Source: Acanthosepion esculentum
Taxonomy: Eukaryota > Mollusca > Cephalopoda > Sepiida > Sepiidae
Reading direction: 5' to 3'
DNA: 64,000 nt
Assembly: GCA_964036315.1 (NCBI GenBank)
Contig: OZ038479.1
Coordinates: forward strand, 63,257,804-63,321,803
The first letter of the stretch is position 1. Each line of letters starts with the position of its first letter. The notes beneath the pieces are model-generated. The model did no database searches. It worked only from the letters and a program-made list of their open reading frames with translations, and had not been told where the DNA came from. This document shows, piece by piece, positions 25,550 through 39,630 of the stretch. The translations under genes were made by a program, and so were the position numbers.

Positions 25550-27720
25550 TTCTAGAGAAAAGTTTTGAAAACATATTGAAATATTGCATCTTTTGTTATT
25601 TTGCGATAAAAAAGTTAGAATGCAAATAGAAATACTGCATATTCGTATATATTTTTCTAGATAAATTTAGAAAACATATTGAAATATTGCATCTTTTGTT
25701 ATTTTGCAATAAAAAAGTTAGAGTGCAAATAGAAATACTGCATATTGTTATATTTTTCTAGAGAAATTTAGAAAACATATTGAAATATTGCATCTTTTGT
25801 TATTTTGCAATAAAAAGTTAGAATGCAAATAGAAATACTGCATATTGTTATATTTTTCTAGAGAAATTTAGAAAACATATTGAAATATTGCATCTTTTGT
25901 TATTTTGCAATAAAAAAGTTAGTATGCAAATAGAAATACTGCATATTGTTATATTTTTCTAGAGAAAAGTTAGAAAACATATGTAAATATTGCATCTTTT
26001 GTTATTTTGCAATAAAATAGTTAGAATGCAAATAGAAATACAGCATATAGTTATATTTTTCAAGAGAAATTTAGAAAACATATTGAAATATTGCATCTTT
26101 TGTTATTTTGCAATAAAAAAGTTAGAATGCAAATAGAAATACTGCATATTGTTATATTTTTCTAGAGAAATTTAGAAAACATATTGAAATATTGCATCTT
26201 TTGTTATTTTGCAATAAAAAAGTTAGAATGCAAATAGAAATACTGCATATAGTTATATTTTTCTAGAGAAAAGTTAGAAAACATTTTGAAATATTGCATC
26301 TGTTGTTATTTTGCAATAAAAAAGTTAGAATGCAAATAGAAATACTCCATATTTTTATATTTTTCTAGAGAAAAGTTAGAAAACATATTGAAATATAGCA
26401 TCTTTTGTTATTTTGCAATAAAAAAGTTTGAATGGAAATAGAAATCCTGCATATTGTTATATTTTTCTAGAGAAAAGTTAGAAAACATATTGAAATATTG
26501 CATCTTTTGTTATTTTGCAATAAAAAAGTTAGAATGCAAATAGAAATACTGCATATTGTTATATTTTTCTAGAGAAATTTAGAAAACATATTGAAATATT
26601 GCATCTTTTGTTATTTTGCAATAAAAAAGTTAGAATGCAAATAGAAATACTGCATATTGTTATATTTTTCTAGAGAAATTTAGAAAACATATTGAAATAT
26701 TGCATCTTTTGTTATTTTGCAATAAAAAAGTTAGAATGCAAATAGAAATACTGCATATTGTTATATTTTTCTAGGGAAATTTAGAAAACATATTGAAATA
26801 TTGCATCTTTTGTTAGTTTGCAACAAAAAAGTTAGAATGCAAATAGAAATACTGCATATTGTTATATTTTTCTAGAGAAATTTAGAAAACATATTGAAAT
26901 ATTGCATCTTTTGTTATTTTGCAATAAAAAAGTTAGTATGCAAATAGAAATACTGCATATTGTTATATTTTTCTAGAGAAAAGTTAGAAAACATATTGGA
27001 ATATTGCATCTTTTGTTATTTTGCAATAAAAAAGTTAGAATGCAAATAGAAATACTGCATATAGTTATATTTTTCAAGAGAAATTTAGAAAACATATTGA
27101 AATATTGCATCTTTTGTTATTTTGCAATAAAAAAGTTAGAATGCAAATAGAAATACTGCATATTGTTATATTTTTCTAGAGAAATTTAGAAAACATATTG
27201 AAATATTGCATCTTTTGTTATTTTGCAATAAAAAAGTTAGAATGCAAATAGAAATACTGCATATTGTTATATTTTTTTAGAGAAAAGTTAGAAAACATAT
27301 TGAAATATTGCATCTTTTGTTATTTTGCAATAAAAAAGTAAGAATGCAAATAGAAATACTGCATATTCTTATATTTTTCTAGAGAAATTTAGAAAACATA
27401 TTGAAATATTGCATCTTTTGTTATTTTGCAATAAAAAAGTTAGAATGCAAATAGAAATACTGCATATTGTTATATTTTTCTAGGGAAATTTAGAAAACAT
27501 ATTGAAATATTGCATCTTTTGTTATTTTGCAATAGAAAAGTTAGAATGCAAATAGAAATACTGCATATTGTTATATTTTTCTAGAGAAGTTTAGAAAACA
27601 TATTGAAATATTGCATCTTTTGTTAGTTTGCAACAAAAAAGTTAGAATGCAAATAGAAATACTGCATATTGTTATATTTTTCTAGAGAAATTTAGAAAAC
27701 ATATTGAAATATTGCATCTT
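25550..27720 (+). repeat. Type-2 block linking the 5 kb and 1.42 kb repeats
   Basis: Begins with AGTTTTGAAAACATATTG and the first GCATATTCGTATATATTTTT monomer (ATTCG at 25,641). It then repeats a series also seen at 17.6-19.6 kb and 22.8-24.7 kb: ACAGCATATAG, CATCTGTTGTTATT, CTCCATATTTTTATA, TATAGCATC, GTTTGAATGGAAATAG, then TTGGAATATTG. The monomer ACATATGTAAATATTG near 25,977 is private to this copy. Confidence 0.8.
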
Positions 27721-30700
27721 TTGTTAGTTTGCAACAAAAAAGTTAGAATGCAAATAGAAATACTGCATATTGTTATATTTTTCTAGAGAAATTTAGAAAA
27801 CATATTGAAATATTGCATCTTTTGTTATTTTGCAATAAAAAAGTTAGTATGCAAATAGAAATACTGCATATTGTTATATTTTTCTAGAGAAAAGTTAGAA
27901 AACATATAGAAATATTGCATCTTTTGTTATTTTGCAATAAAAAAGTTAGAATGCAAATAGAAATACTGCATATTGTTTAATTTTTCTAGAGAAATTTAGA
28001 AAACATATTGAAATATTGCATCTTTTGTTATTTTGCAATAAAAAAGTTAGAATGCAAATAGAAATACTGCATATTGTTATATTTTTTCTTGAGAAAAGTT
28101 AGAAAACATATTGAAATATTGCATCTTTTGTTATTTTGCAATAAAAAAGTTAGAATGCAAATAGAAATACTGCATATTCTTATATTTTTCTAGAGAAATT
28201 TAGAAAACATATTGAAATATTGCATCTTTTGTTATTTTGCAATAAAAAAGTTTGAATGGAAATAGAAATACTGCATATTGTTATATTTTTCTAGAGAAAA
28301 GTTAGAAAACATATTGAAATATTGCATCTTTTGTTATTTTGCAATAAAAAAAGTTAGAATGCAAATAGAAATACTGCATATTGTTATATTTTTCTATAGA
28401 AAAGTTAGAAAACATATTGAAATATTGCATCTTTTGTTATTTTGCGATAAAAAAGTTAGAATGCAAATAGAAATAGTGCATATTGTTATATTTTTCTAGT
28501 GAAATTTAGAAAACATATTGAAATATTGCATCTTTTGTTATTTTGCAATAAAAAAGTTAGAATGCAAATAGAAATACTGCATATTGTTATATTTTTCTAG
28601 AGAAAAGTTTTGAAAACATATTGAAATATTGCATCTTTTGTTATTTTGCGATAAAAAAGTTAGAATGCAAATAGAAATACTGCATATTCGTATATATTTT
28701 TCTAGATAAATTTAGAAAACATATTGAAATATTGCATCTTTTGTTATTTTGCAATAAAAAAGTTAGAGTGCAAATAGAAATACTGCATATTGTTATATTT
28801 TTCTAGAGAAATTTAGAAAACATATTGAAATATTGCATCTTTTGTTATTTTGCAATAAAAAAGTTAGAATGCAAATAGAAATACTGCATATTGTTATATT
28901 TTTCTAGAGAAATTTAGAAAACATATTGAAATATTGCATCTTTTGTTATTTTGCAATAAAAATGTTAGAATGCAAATAGAAATACTGCATATTGTTATAT
29001 TTTTCTAGTAAAATTTAGAAAACATATTGAAATATTGCATCTTTTGTTATTTTGCAATAAAAAAGTTAGAATGCAAATAGAAATACTGCATATTGTTATA
29101 TTTTTCTAGGGAAATTTAGAAAACATATTGAAATATTGCATCTTTTGTTAGTTTGCAACAAAAAAGTTAGAATGCAAATAGAAATACTGCATATTGTTAT
29201 ATTTTTCTAGAGAAATTTAGAAAACATATTGAAATATTGCATCTTTTGTTATTTTGCAATAAAAAAGTTAGTATGCAAATAGAAATACTGCATATTGTTA
29301 TATTTTTCTAGAGAAAAGTTAGAAAACATATAGAAATATTGCATCTTTTGTTATTTTGCAATAAAAAAGTTAGAATGCAAATAGAAATACTGCATATTGT
29401 TTAATTTTTCTAGAGAAATTTAGAAAACATATTGAAATATTGCATCTTTTGTTATTTTGCAATAAAAAAGTTAGAATGCAAATAGAAATACTGCATATTG
29501 TTATATTTTTTCTTGAGAAAAGTTAGAAAACATATTGAAATATTGCATCTTTTGTTATTTTGCAATAAAAAAGTTAGAATGCAAATAGAAATACTGCATA
29601 TTCTTATATTTTTCTAGAGAAATTTAGAAAACATATTGAAATATTGCATCTTTTGTTATTTTGCAATAAAAAAGTTTGAATGGAAATAGAAATACTGCAT
29701 ATTGTTATATTTTTCTAGAGAAAAGTTAGAAAACATATTGAAATATTGCATCTTTTGTTATTTTGCAATAAAAAAAGTTAGAATGCAAATAGAAATACTG
29801 CATATTGTTATATTTTTCTATAGAAAAGTTAGAAAACATATTGAAATATTGCATCTTTTGTTATTTTGCGATAAAAAAGTTAGAATGCAAATAGAAATAG
29901 TGCATATTGTTATATTTTTCTAGTGAAATTTAGAAAACATATTGAAATATTGCATCTTTTGTTATTTTGCAATAAAAAAGTTAGAATGCAAATAGAAATA
30001 CTGCATATTGTTATATTTTTCTAGAGAAAAGTTTTGAAAACATATTGAAATATTGCATCTTTTGTTATTTTGCGATAAAAAAGTTAGAATGCAAATAGAA
30101 ATACTGCATATTCGTATATATTTTTCTAGATAAATTTAGAAAACATATTGAAATATTGCATCTTTTGTTATTTTGCAATAAAAAAGTTAGAGTGCAAATA
30201 GAAATACTGCATATTGTTATATTTTTCTAGAGAAATTTAGAAAACATATTGAAATATTGCATCTTTTGTTATTTTGCAATAAAAAAGTTAGAATGCAAAT
30301 AGAAATACTGCATATTGTTATATTTTTCTAGAGAAATTTAGAAAACATATTGAAATATTGCATCTTTTGTTATTTTGCAATAAAAATGTTAGAATGCAAA
30401 TAGAAATACTGCATATTGTTATATTTTTCTAGTAAAATTTAGAAAACATATTGAAATATTGCATCTTTTGTTATTTTGCAATAAAAAAGTTAGAATGCAA
30501 ATAGAAATACTGCATATTGTTATATTTTTCTAGGGAAATTTAGAAAACATATTGAAATATTGCATCTTTTGTTAGTTTGCAACAAAAAAGTTAGAATGCA
30601 AATAGAAATACTGCATATTGTTATATTTTTCTAGAGAAATTTAGAAAACATATTGAAATATTGCATCTTTTGTTATTTTGCAATAAAAAAGTTAGTATGC

Positions 30701-33700
30701 AAATAGAAATACTGCATATTGTTATATTTTTCTAGAGAAAAGTTAGAAAACATATAGAAATATTGCATCTTTTGTTATTTTGCAATAAAAAAGTTAGAAT
30801 GCAAATAGAAATACTGCATATAGTTATAATTTTCAAGAGAAATTTAGAAAACATATTGAAATATTGCATCTTTTGTTATTTTGCAATAAAAAAGTTAGAA
30901 TGCAAATAGAAATACTGCATATTGTTATATTTTTCTAGAGAAATTTAGAAAACATATTGAAATATTGCATCTTTTGTTATTTTGCAATAAAAAAGTTAGA
31001 ATGCAAATAGAAATACTGCATATTGTTATATTTTTTCTTGAGAAAAGTTAGAAAACATATTGAAATATTGCATCTTTTGTTATTTTGCAATAAAAAAGTT
31101 AGAATGCAAATAGAAATACTGCATATTCTTATATTTTTCTAGAGAAATTTAGAAAACATATTGAAATATTGCATCTTTTGTTATTTTGCAATAAAAAAGT
31201 TTGAATGGAAATAGAAATACTGCATATTGTTATATTTTTCTAGAGAAAAGTTAGAAAACATATTGAAATATTGCATCTTTTGTTATTTTGCAATAAAAAA
31301 GTTAGAATGCAAATAGAAATACTGCATATTGTTATATTTTTCTATAGAAAAGTTAGAAAACATATTGAAATATTGCATCTTTTGTTATTTTGCGATAAAA
31401 AAGTTAGAATGCAAATAGAAATACTGCATATTGTTATATTTTTCTAGTGAAATTTAGAAAACATATTGAAATATTGCATCTTTTGTTATTTTGCAATAAA
31501 AAAGTTAGAATGCAAATAGAAATACTGCATATTGTTATATTTTTCTAGAGAAAAGTTTTGAAAACATATTGAAATATTGCATCTTTTGTTATTTTGCGAT
31601 AAAAAAGTTAGAATGCAAATAGAAATACTGCATATTCGTATATATTTTTCTAGATAAATTTAGAAAACATATTGAAATATTGCATCTTTTGTTATTTTGC
31701 AATAAAAAAGTTAGAGTGCAAATAGAAATACTGCATATTGTTATATTTTTCTAGAGAAATTTAGAAAACATATTGAAATATTGCATCTTTTGTTATTTTG
31801 CAATAAAAAAGTTAGAATGCAAATAGAAATACTGCATATTGTTATATTTTTCTAGAGAAATTTAGAAAACATATTGAAATATTGCATCTTTTGTTATTTT
31901 GCAATAAAAATGTTAGAATGCAAATAGAAATACTGCATATTGTTATATTTTTCTAGTAAAATTTAGAAAACATATTGAAATATTGCATCTTTTGTGATTT
32001 TGCAATAAAAAAGTTAGAATGCAAATAGAAATACTGCATATTGTTATATTTTTCTAGAGAAAAGTTAGAAAACATATTGAAATATTGCATCTTTTGTTAG
32101 TTTGCAACAAAAAAGTTAGAATGCAAATAGAAATACTGCATATTGTTATATTTTTCTAGAGAAATTTAGAAAACATATTGAAATATTGCATCTTTTGTTA
32201 TTTTGCAATAAAAAAGTTAGTATGCAAATAGAAATACTGCATATTGTTATATTTTTCTAGAGAAAAGTTAGAAAACATATTGAAATATTGCATCTTTTGT
32301 TATTTTGCAATAAAATAGTTAGAATGCAAATAGAAATACAGCATATAGTTATATTTTTCAAGAGAAATTTAGAAAACATATTGAAATATTGCATCTTTTG
32401 TTATTTTGCAATAAAAAAGTTAGAATGCAAATAGAAATACTGCATATTGTTATATTTTTCTAGAGAAATTTAGAAAACATATTGAAATATTGCATCTTTT
32501 GTTATTTTGCAATAAAAAAGTTAGAATGCAAATAGAAATACTGCATATAGTTATATTTTTCTAGAGAAAAGTTTGAAAACATTTTGAAATATTGCATCTG
32601 TTGTTATTTTGCAATAAAAAAGTTAGAATGCAAATAGAAATACTCCATATTTTTATATTTTTCTAGAGAAAAGTTAGAAAACATATTGAAATATAGCATC
32701 TTTTGTTATTTTGCAATAAAAAAGTTTGAATGGAAATAGAAATACTGCATATTGTTATATTTTTCTAGAGAAAAGTTAGAAAACATATTGAAATATTGCA
32801 TCTTTTGTTATTTTGCAATAAAAAAGTTAGAATGCAAATAGAAATACTGCATATTGTTATATTTTTCTAGAGAAATTTAGAAAACATATTGAAATATTGC
32901 ATCTTTTGTTATTTTGCAATAAAAAAGTTAGAATGCAAATAGAAATACTGCATATTGTTATATTTTTCTAGAGAAAAGTTTTGAAAACATATTGAAATAT
33001 TGCATCTTTTGTTATTTTGCAATAAAAAAGTTAGAATGCAAATAGAAATACTGCATATTCGTATATATTTTTCTAGATAAATTTAGAAAACATATTGAAA
33101 TATTGCATCTTTTGTTATTTTGCAATAAAAAAGTTAGAGTGCAAATAGAAATACTGCATATTGTGATATTTTTCTAGAGAAATTTAGAAAACATATTGAA
33201 ATATTGCATCTTTTGTTATTTTGCAATAAAAAAGTTAGAATGCAAATAGAAATACTGCATATTGTTATATTTTTCTAGAGAAATTTAGAAAACATATTGA
33301 AATATTGCATCTTTTGTTATTTTGCAATAAAAAAGTTAGAATGCAAATAGAAATACTGCATATTGTTATATTTTTCTAGTAAAATTTAGAAAACATATTG
33401 AAATATTGCATCTTTTGTGATTTTGCAATAAAAAAGTTAGAATGCAAATAGAAATACTGCATATTGTTATATTTTTCTAGAGAAAAGTTAGAAAACATAT
33501 TGAAATATTGCATCTTTTGTTAGTTTGCAACAAAAAAGTTAGAATGCAAATAGAAATACTGCATATTGCTATATTTTTCTAGAGAAATTTAGAAAACATA
33601 TTGAAATATTGCATCTTTTGTTATTTTGCAATAAAAAAGTTAGTATGCAAATAGAAATACTGCATATTGTTATATTTTTCTAGAGAAAAGTTAGAAAACA

Positions 33701-34060
33701 TATTGAAATATTGCATCTTTTGTTATTTTGCAATAAAATAGTTAGAATGCAAATAGAAATACAGCATATAGTTATATTTTTCAAGAGAAATTTAGAAAAC
33801 ATATTGAAATATTGCATCTTTTGTTATTTTGCAATAAAAAAGTTAGAATGCAAATAGAAATACTGCATATTGTTATATTTTTCTAGAGAAATTTAGAAAA
33901 CATATTGAAATATTGCATCTTTTGTTATTTTGCAATAAAAAAGTTAGAATGCAAATAGAAATACTGCATATAGTTATATTTTTCTAGAGAAAAGTTTGAA
34001 AACATTTTGAAATATTGCATCTGTTGTTATTTTGCAATAAAAAAGTTTGAATGGAAATAG
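27720..34060 (+). repeat. 14/15-monomer higher-order repeat (1,423-1,524 bp), four copies and part of a fifth
   Basis: The monomer with ATTCGTATATATTTTTC followed by TAGATAAATTTAG marks the unit at 28,686, 30,110, 31,634 and 33,057, with shifts of 1,424, 1,524 and 1,423. Copies start at a TTAGTTTGCAAC monomer near 27,720, 29,144, 30,568, 32,092 and 33,515. Copies 1 and 2 share TATTGTTTAATTTTTC; copy 3 has an added TATAATTTTCAAGAG monomer; copies 4 and 5 share ACAGCATATAG and GAAAAGTTTGAAAACATTTT. In copy 5 one monomer is lost before GTTTGAATGG at 34,045. Confidence 0.9.
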
Positions 34061-34790
34061 AAATACTGCATATTGTTATATTTTTCTAGAGAAAAGTTAG
34101 AAAACATATTGAAATATTGCATCTTTTGTTATTTTGCAATAAAAAAGTTAGAATGCAAATAGAAATACTGCATATTGTTATATTTTTCTAGAGAAATTTA
34201 GAAAACATATTGAAATATTGCATCTTTTGTTATTTTGCAATAAAAAAGTTAGAATGCAAATAGAAATACTGCATATTGTTATATTTTTCTAGAGAAATTT
34301 AGAAAACATATTGAAATATTGCATCTTTTGTTATTTTGCAATAAAAAAGTTAGAATGCAAATAGAAATACTGCATATTGTTATATATTTCTAGGGAAATT
34401 TAGAAAACATATTGAAATATTGCATCTTTTGTTAGTTTGCAACAAAAAAGTTAGAATGCAAATAGAAATACTGCATATTGTTATATTTTTCTAGAGAAAT
34501 TTAGAAAACATATTGAAATATTGCATCTTTTGTTATTTTGCAATAAAAAAGTTAGTATGCAAATAGAAATACTGCATATTGTTATATTTTTCTAGAGAAA
34601 AGTTAGAAAACATATTGGAATATTGCATCTTTTGTTATTTTGCAATAAAAAAGTTAGAATGCAAATAGAAATATTGCATATAGTTATATTTTTCAAGAGA
34701 AATTTAGAAAACATATTGAAATATTGCATCTTTTGTTATTTTGCAATAAAAAAGTTAGAATGCAAATAGAAATACTGCATATTGTTATAT
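34060..34790 (+). repeat. Tail of the fifth 1.42 kb copy, replaced by a different series
   Basis: After GTTTGAATGGAAATAG the order follows that of 26.4-27.1 kb (GGGAAATTTAG, TTAGTTTGCAAC, GTTAGTATGC, TTGGAATATTG near 34,616, GCATATAGTTATA with TTTCAAGAG) rather than the 1.42 kb unit. This looks like a patchwork from exchange between units. Confidence 0.7.
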
Positions 34791-37700
34791 TTTTCTAGTA
34801 AAATTTAGAAAACATATTGAAATATTGCATCTTTTGTGATTTTGCAATAAAAAAGTTAGAATGCAAATAGAAATACTGCATATTGTTATATTTTTCTAGA
34901 GAAAAGTTAGAAAACATATTGAAATATTGCATCGTTTGTTATTTTACAATAAAAAAGTTAGAATGCAAATAGAAATACTGCATATTGTTATATTTTTCAA
35001 GAGAAATTTAGAAAACATATTGAAATATTGCATCTTTTGTTATTTTGCAATAAAAAAGTTAGAATGCAAATAGAAATACTGCATATTGTTATATTTTTCT
35101 AGAGAATTTTAGAAAACATTGAAATATTGCATCTTTTGTTATTTTGCAAAAAAAAAGTAAGAATGCAAATAGAAATACTGCATATTGTTATATTTTTCTA
35201 GAGAAAAGTTAGAAAACATATTGAAATATTGCATCTTTTGTTACTTTGCAATAACAAAGTTAGAATGCAAATAGAAATACTGCATATTGTTATATTCTAG
35301 AGAAAAGTCAGAAAACATATTGAAATATTGCATCTTTTGTGATTTTGCATTAAAAAAGTTAGAATGCAAATAGAAATACTGCATATTGTTATATTTTTCT
35401 AGAGAAATTTAGAAAACATATTGAAATATTGCATCTTTTGTTATTTTGCAATAAAAAAGTTAGAATGCAAATAGAAATACTGCATATTGTTATATTTTTC
35501 TAGGGAAATTTAGAAAACATATTGAAATATTGCATCTTTTGTTATTTTGCAATAAAAAAGTTAGAATGCAAATAGAAATACTGCATATTGTTATATTTTT
35601 CTAGAGAAATTTAGAAAACATATTGAAATATTGCATCTTTTGTTAGTTTGCAACAAAAAAGTTAGAATGCAAATAGAAATACTGCATATTGTTATATTTT
35701 TCTAGAGAAATTTAGAAAACATATTGAAATATTGCATCTTTTGTTATTTTGCAATAAAAAAGTTAGAATGCAAATAGAAATACTGCATATTGTTATATTT
35801 TTCTAGAGAAATTTAGAAAACATATTGAAATATTGCATCTTTTGTTATTTTGCAATAAAGAAGTTAGAATGCAAATAGAAATACTGCATATTGTTATATT
35901 TTTCTAGGGAAATTTAGAAAACATATTGAAATATTGCATCTTTTGTTAGTTTGCAACAAAAAAGTTAGAATGCAAATAGAAATACTGCATATTGTTATAT
36001 TTTTCTAGAGAAATTTAGAAAACATATTGAAATATTGCATCTTTTGTTATTTTGCAATAAAAAAGTTAGTATGCAAATAGAAATACTGCATATTGTTATA
36101 TTTTTCTAGAGAAAAGTTAGAAAACATATAGAAATATTGCATCTTTTGTTATTTTGCAATAAAAAAGTTAGAATGCAAATAGAATTACTGCATATAGTTA
36201 TATTTTTCAAGAGAAATTTAGAAAACATATTGAAATATTGCATCTTTTGTTATTTTGCAATAAAAAAGTTAGAATGCAAATAGAAATACTGCATATTGTT
36301 ATATTTTTCTAGAGAAATTTAGAAAACATATTGAAATATTGCATCTTTTGTTATTTTGCAATAAAAAAGTTAGAATGCAAATAGAAATACTGCATATTGT
36401 TATATTTTTCTTGAGAAAAGTTAGAAAACATATTGAAATATTGCATCTTTTGTTATTTTGCAATAAAAAAGTTAGAATGCAAATAGAAATACTGCATATT
36501 CTTATATTTTTCTAGAGAAATTTAGAAAACATATTGAAATATTGCATCTTTTGTTATTTTGCAATAAAAAAGTTTGAATGGAAATAGAAATACTGCATAT
36601 TGTTATATTTTTCTAGAGAAAAGTTAGAAAACATATTGAAATATTGCATCTTTTGTTATTTTGCGATAAAAAAGTTAGAATGCAAATAGAAATACTGCAT
36701 ATTGTTATATTTTTCTAGTGAAATTTAGAAAACATATTGAAATATTGCATCTTTTGTTATTTTGCAATAAAAAAGTTAGAATGCAAATAGAAATACTGCA
36801 TATTGTTATATTTTTCTAGAGAAAAGTTTTGAAAACATATTGAAATATTGCATCTTTTGTTATTTTGCGATAAAAAAGTTAGAATGCAAATAGAAATACT
36901 GCATATTCGTATATATTTTTCTAGATAAATTTAGAAAACATATTGAAATATTGCATCTTTTGTTATTTTGCAATAAAAAAGTTAGAGTGCAAATAGAAAT
37001 ACTGCATATTGTTATATTTTTCTAGAGAAATTTAGAAAACATATTGAAATATTGCATCTTTTGTTATTTTGCAATAAAAAAGTTAGAATGCAAATAGAAA
37101 TACTGCATATTGTTATATTTTTCTAGAGAATTTTAGAAAACATTGAAATATTGCATCTTTTGTTATTTTGCAAAAAAAAAGTAAGAATGCAAATAGAAAT
37201 ACTGCATATTGTTATATTTTTCTAGAGAAAAGTTAGAAAACATATTGAAATATTGCATCTTTTGTTACTTTGCAATAACAAAGTTAGAATGCAAATAGAA
37301 ATACTGCATATTGTTATATTCTAGAGAAAAGTCAGAAAACATATTGAAATATTGCATCTTTTGTGATTTTGCATTAAAAAAGTTAGAATGCAAATAGAAA
37401 TACTGCATATTGTTATATTTTTCTAGAGAAATTTAGAAAACATATTGAAATATTGCATCTTTTGTTATTTTGCAATAAAAAAGTTAGAATGCAAATAGAA
37501 ATACTGCATATTGTTATATTTTTTTAGAAAAAAGTTAGAAAACATATTGAAATATTGCATCTTTTGTTTTTTTGCAATAAAAAAGTAAGAATGCAAATAG
37601 AAATACTGCATATTCTTATATTTTTCTAGAGAAATTTAGAAAACATATTGAAATATTGCATCTTTTGTTATTTTGCAATAAAAAAGTTAGAATGCAAATA

Positions 37701-39630
37701 GAAATACTGCATATTGTTATATTTTTCTAGGGAAATTTAGAAAACATATTGAAATATTGCATCTTTTGTTATTTTGCAATAAAAAAGTTAGAATGCAAAT
37801 AGAAATACTGCATATTGTTATATTTTTCTAGAGAAATTTAGAAAACATATTGAAATATTGCATCTTTTGTTAGTTTGCAACAAAAAAGTTAGAATGCAAA
37901 TAGAAATACTGCATATTGTTATATTTTTCTAGAGAAATTTAGAAAACATATTGAAATATTGCATCTTTTGTTATTTTGCAATAAAAAAGTTAGAATGCAA
38001 ATAGAAATACTGCATATTGTTATATTTTTCTAGAGAAATTTAGAAAACATATTGAAATATTGCATCTTTTGTTATTTTGCAATAAAGAAGTTAGAATGCA
38101 AATAGAAATACTGCATATTGTTATATTTTTCTAGGGAAATTTAGAAAACATATTGAAATATTGCATCTTTTGTTATTTTGCAATAAAAAAGTTAGAATGC
38201 AAATAGAAATACTGCATATTGTTATATTTTTCTTGAGAAAAGTTAGAAAACATATTGAAATATTGCATCTTTTGTTATTTTGCAATAAAAAAGTTAGAAT
38301 GCAAATAGAAATACTGCATATTCTTATATTTTTCTAGAGAAATTTAGAAAACATATTGAAATATTGCATCTTTTGTTATTTTGCAATAAAAAAGTTTGAA
38401 TGGAAATAGAAATACTGCATATTGTTATATTTTTCTAGAGAAAAGTTAGAAAACATATTGAAATATTGCATCTTTTGTTATTTTGCGATAAAAAAGTTAG
38501 AATGCAAATAGAAATACTGCATATTGTTATATTTTTCTAGTGAAATTTAGAAAACATATTGAAATATTGCATCTTTTGTTATTTTGCAATAAAAAAGTTA
38601 GAATGCAAATAGAAATACTGCATATTGTTATATTTTTCTAGAGAAAAGTTTTGAAAACATATTGAAATATTGCATCTTTTGTTATTTTGCGATAAAAAAG
38701 TTAGAATGCAAATAGAAATTCTGCATATTCGTATATATTTTTCTAGATAAATTTAGAAAACATATTGAAATATTGCATCTTTTGTTATTTTGCAATAAAA
38801 AAGTTAGAGTGCAAATAGAAATACTGCATATTGTTATATTTTTCTAGAGAAATTTAGAAAACATATTGAAATATTGCATCTTTTGTTATTTTGCAATAAA
38901 AAAGTTAGAATGCAAATAGAAATACTGCATATTGTTATATTTTTCTAGTAAAATTTAGAAAACATATTGAAATATTGCATCTTTTGTGATTTTGCAATAA
39001 AAAAGTTAGAATGCAAATAGAAATACTGCATATTGTTATATTTTTCTAGAGAAAAGTTAGAAAACATATTGAAATATTGCATCGTTTGTTATTTTACAAT
39101 AAAAAAGTTAGAATGCAAATAGAAATACTGCATATTGTTATATTTTTCAAGAGAAATTTAGAAAACATATTGAAATATTGCATCTTTTGTTATTTTGCAA
39201 TAAAAAAGTTAGAATGCAAATAGAAATACTTCATATTGTTATATTTTTCTAGAGAATTTTAGAAAACATTGAAATATTGCATCTTTTGTTATTTTGCAAA
39301 AAAAAAGTAAGAATGCAAATAGAAATACTGCATATTGTTATATTTTTCTAGAGAAAAGTTAGAAAACATATTGAAATATTGCATCTGTTGTTACTTTGCA
39401 ATAACAAAGTTAGAATGCAAATAGAAATACTGCATATTGTTATATTCTAGAGAAAAGTCAGAAAACATATTGAAATATTGCATCTTTTGTGATTTTGCAA
39501 TAAAAAAGTTAGAATGCAAATAGAAATACTGCATATTGTTATATTTTTCTAGAGAAAAGTTTTGAAAACATATTGAAATATTGCATCTTTTGTTATTTTG
39601 CAATAAAAAAGTTAGAATGCAAATAGAAAT
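34790..39630 (+). repeat. 20/21-monomer higher-order repeat (2,024 and 2,126 bp)
   Basis: A marker trimer (GAACATTGAAATATTG-like short monomer with GCAAAAAAAAAGTAAG; TTACTTTGCAATAACAAAG; TATATTCTAGAGAAAAGTCAG) occurs three times. ATAACAAAG is at 35,251, 37,275 and 39,401. CATCGTTTGTTATTTTAC occurs at about 34,930 and 39,080, a shift of 4,150 that equals both units together. Between the copies, whole monomers were gained (two near 37,500-37,700) and lost (about four near 38,160, when aligned with 35,940-36,340). ATTCG markers at 36,905 and 38,727 (shift 1,822) agree with that loss. Confidence 0.85.

Larger units (their letters stand above)
15225..25550 (+). repeat. 50/51-monomer higher-order repeat, 5,065/5,166 bp, two near-identical copies
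   Basis: The largest unit seen. Shift is 5,065 bp from about 15,265 to 16,700 (a marker frame at 15,308 and 20,373; TCTTATTTT at 15,766 and 20,831; TATTTTTTTA at 16,226 and 21,291). It is 5,166 bp afterwards (GTTGCATCTT at 16,971 and 22,137; GAATGGAAATAG at 18,121 and 23,287; GCGATAAA at 20,233 and 25,399). One extra 101-bp monomer near 21,750-21,870 explains the step. Single-base differences between copies are few, for example TTTTCC versus TTTTGC after TCTTA near 15,770/20,835, and GCATATTG versus GCATAGTG near 19,660/24,826. This suggests a recent duplication. Confidence 0.9.
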
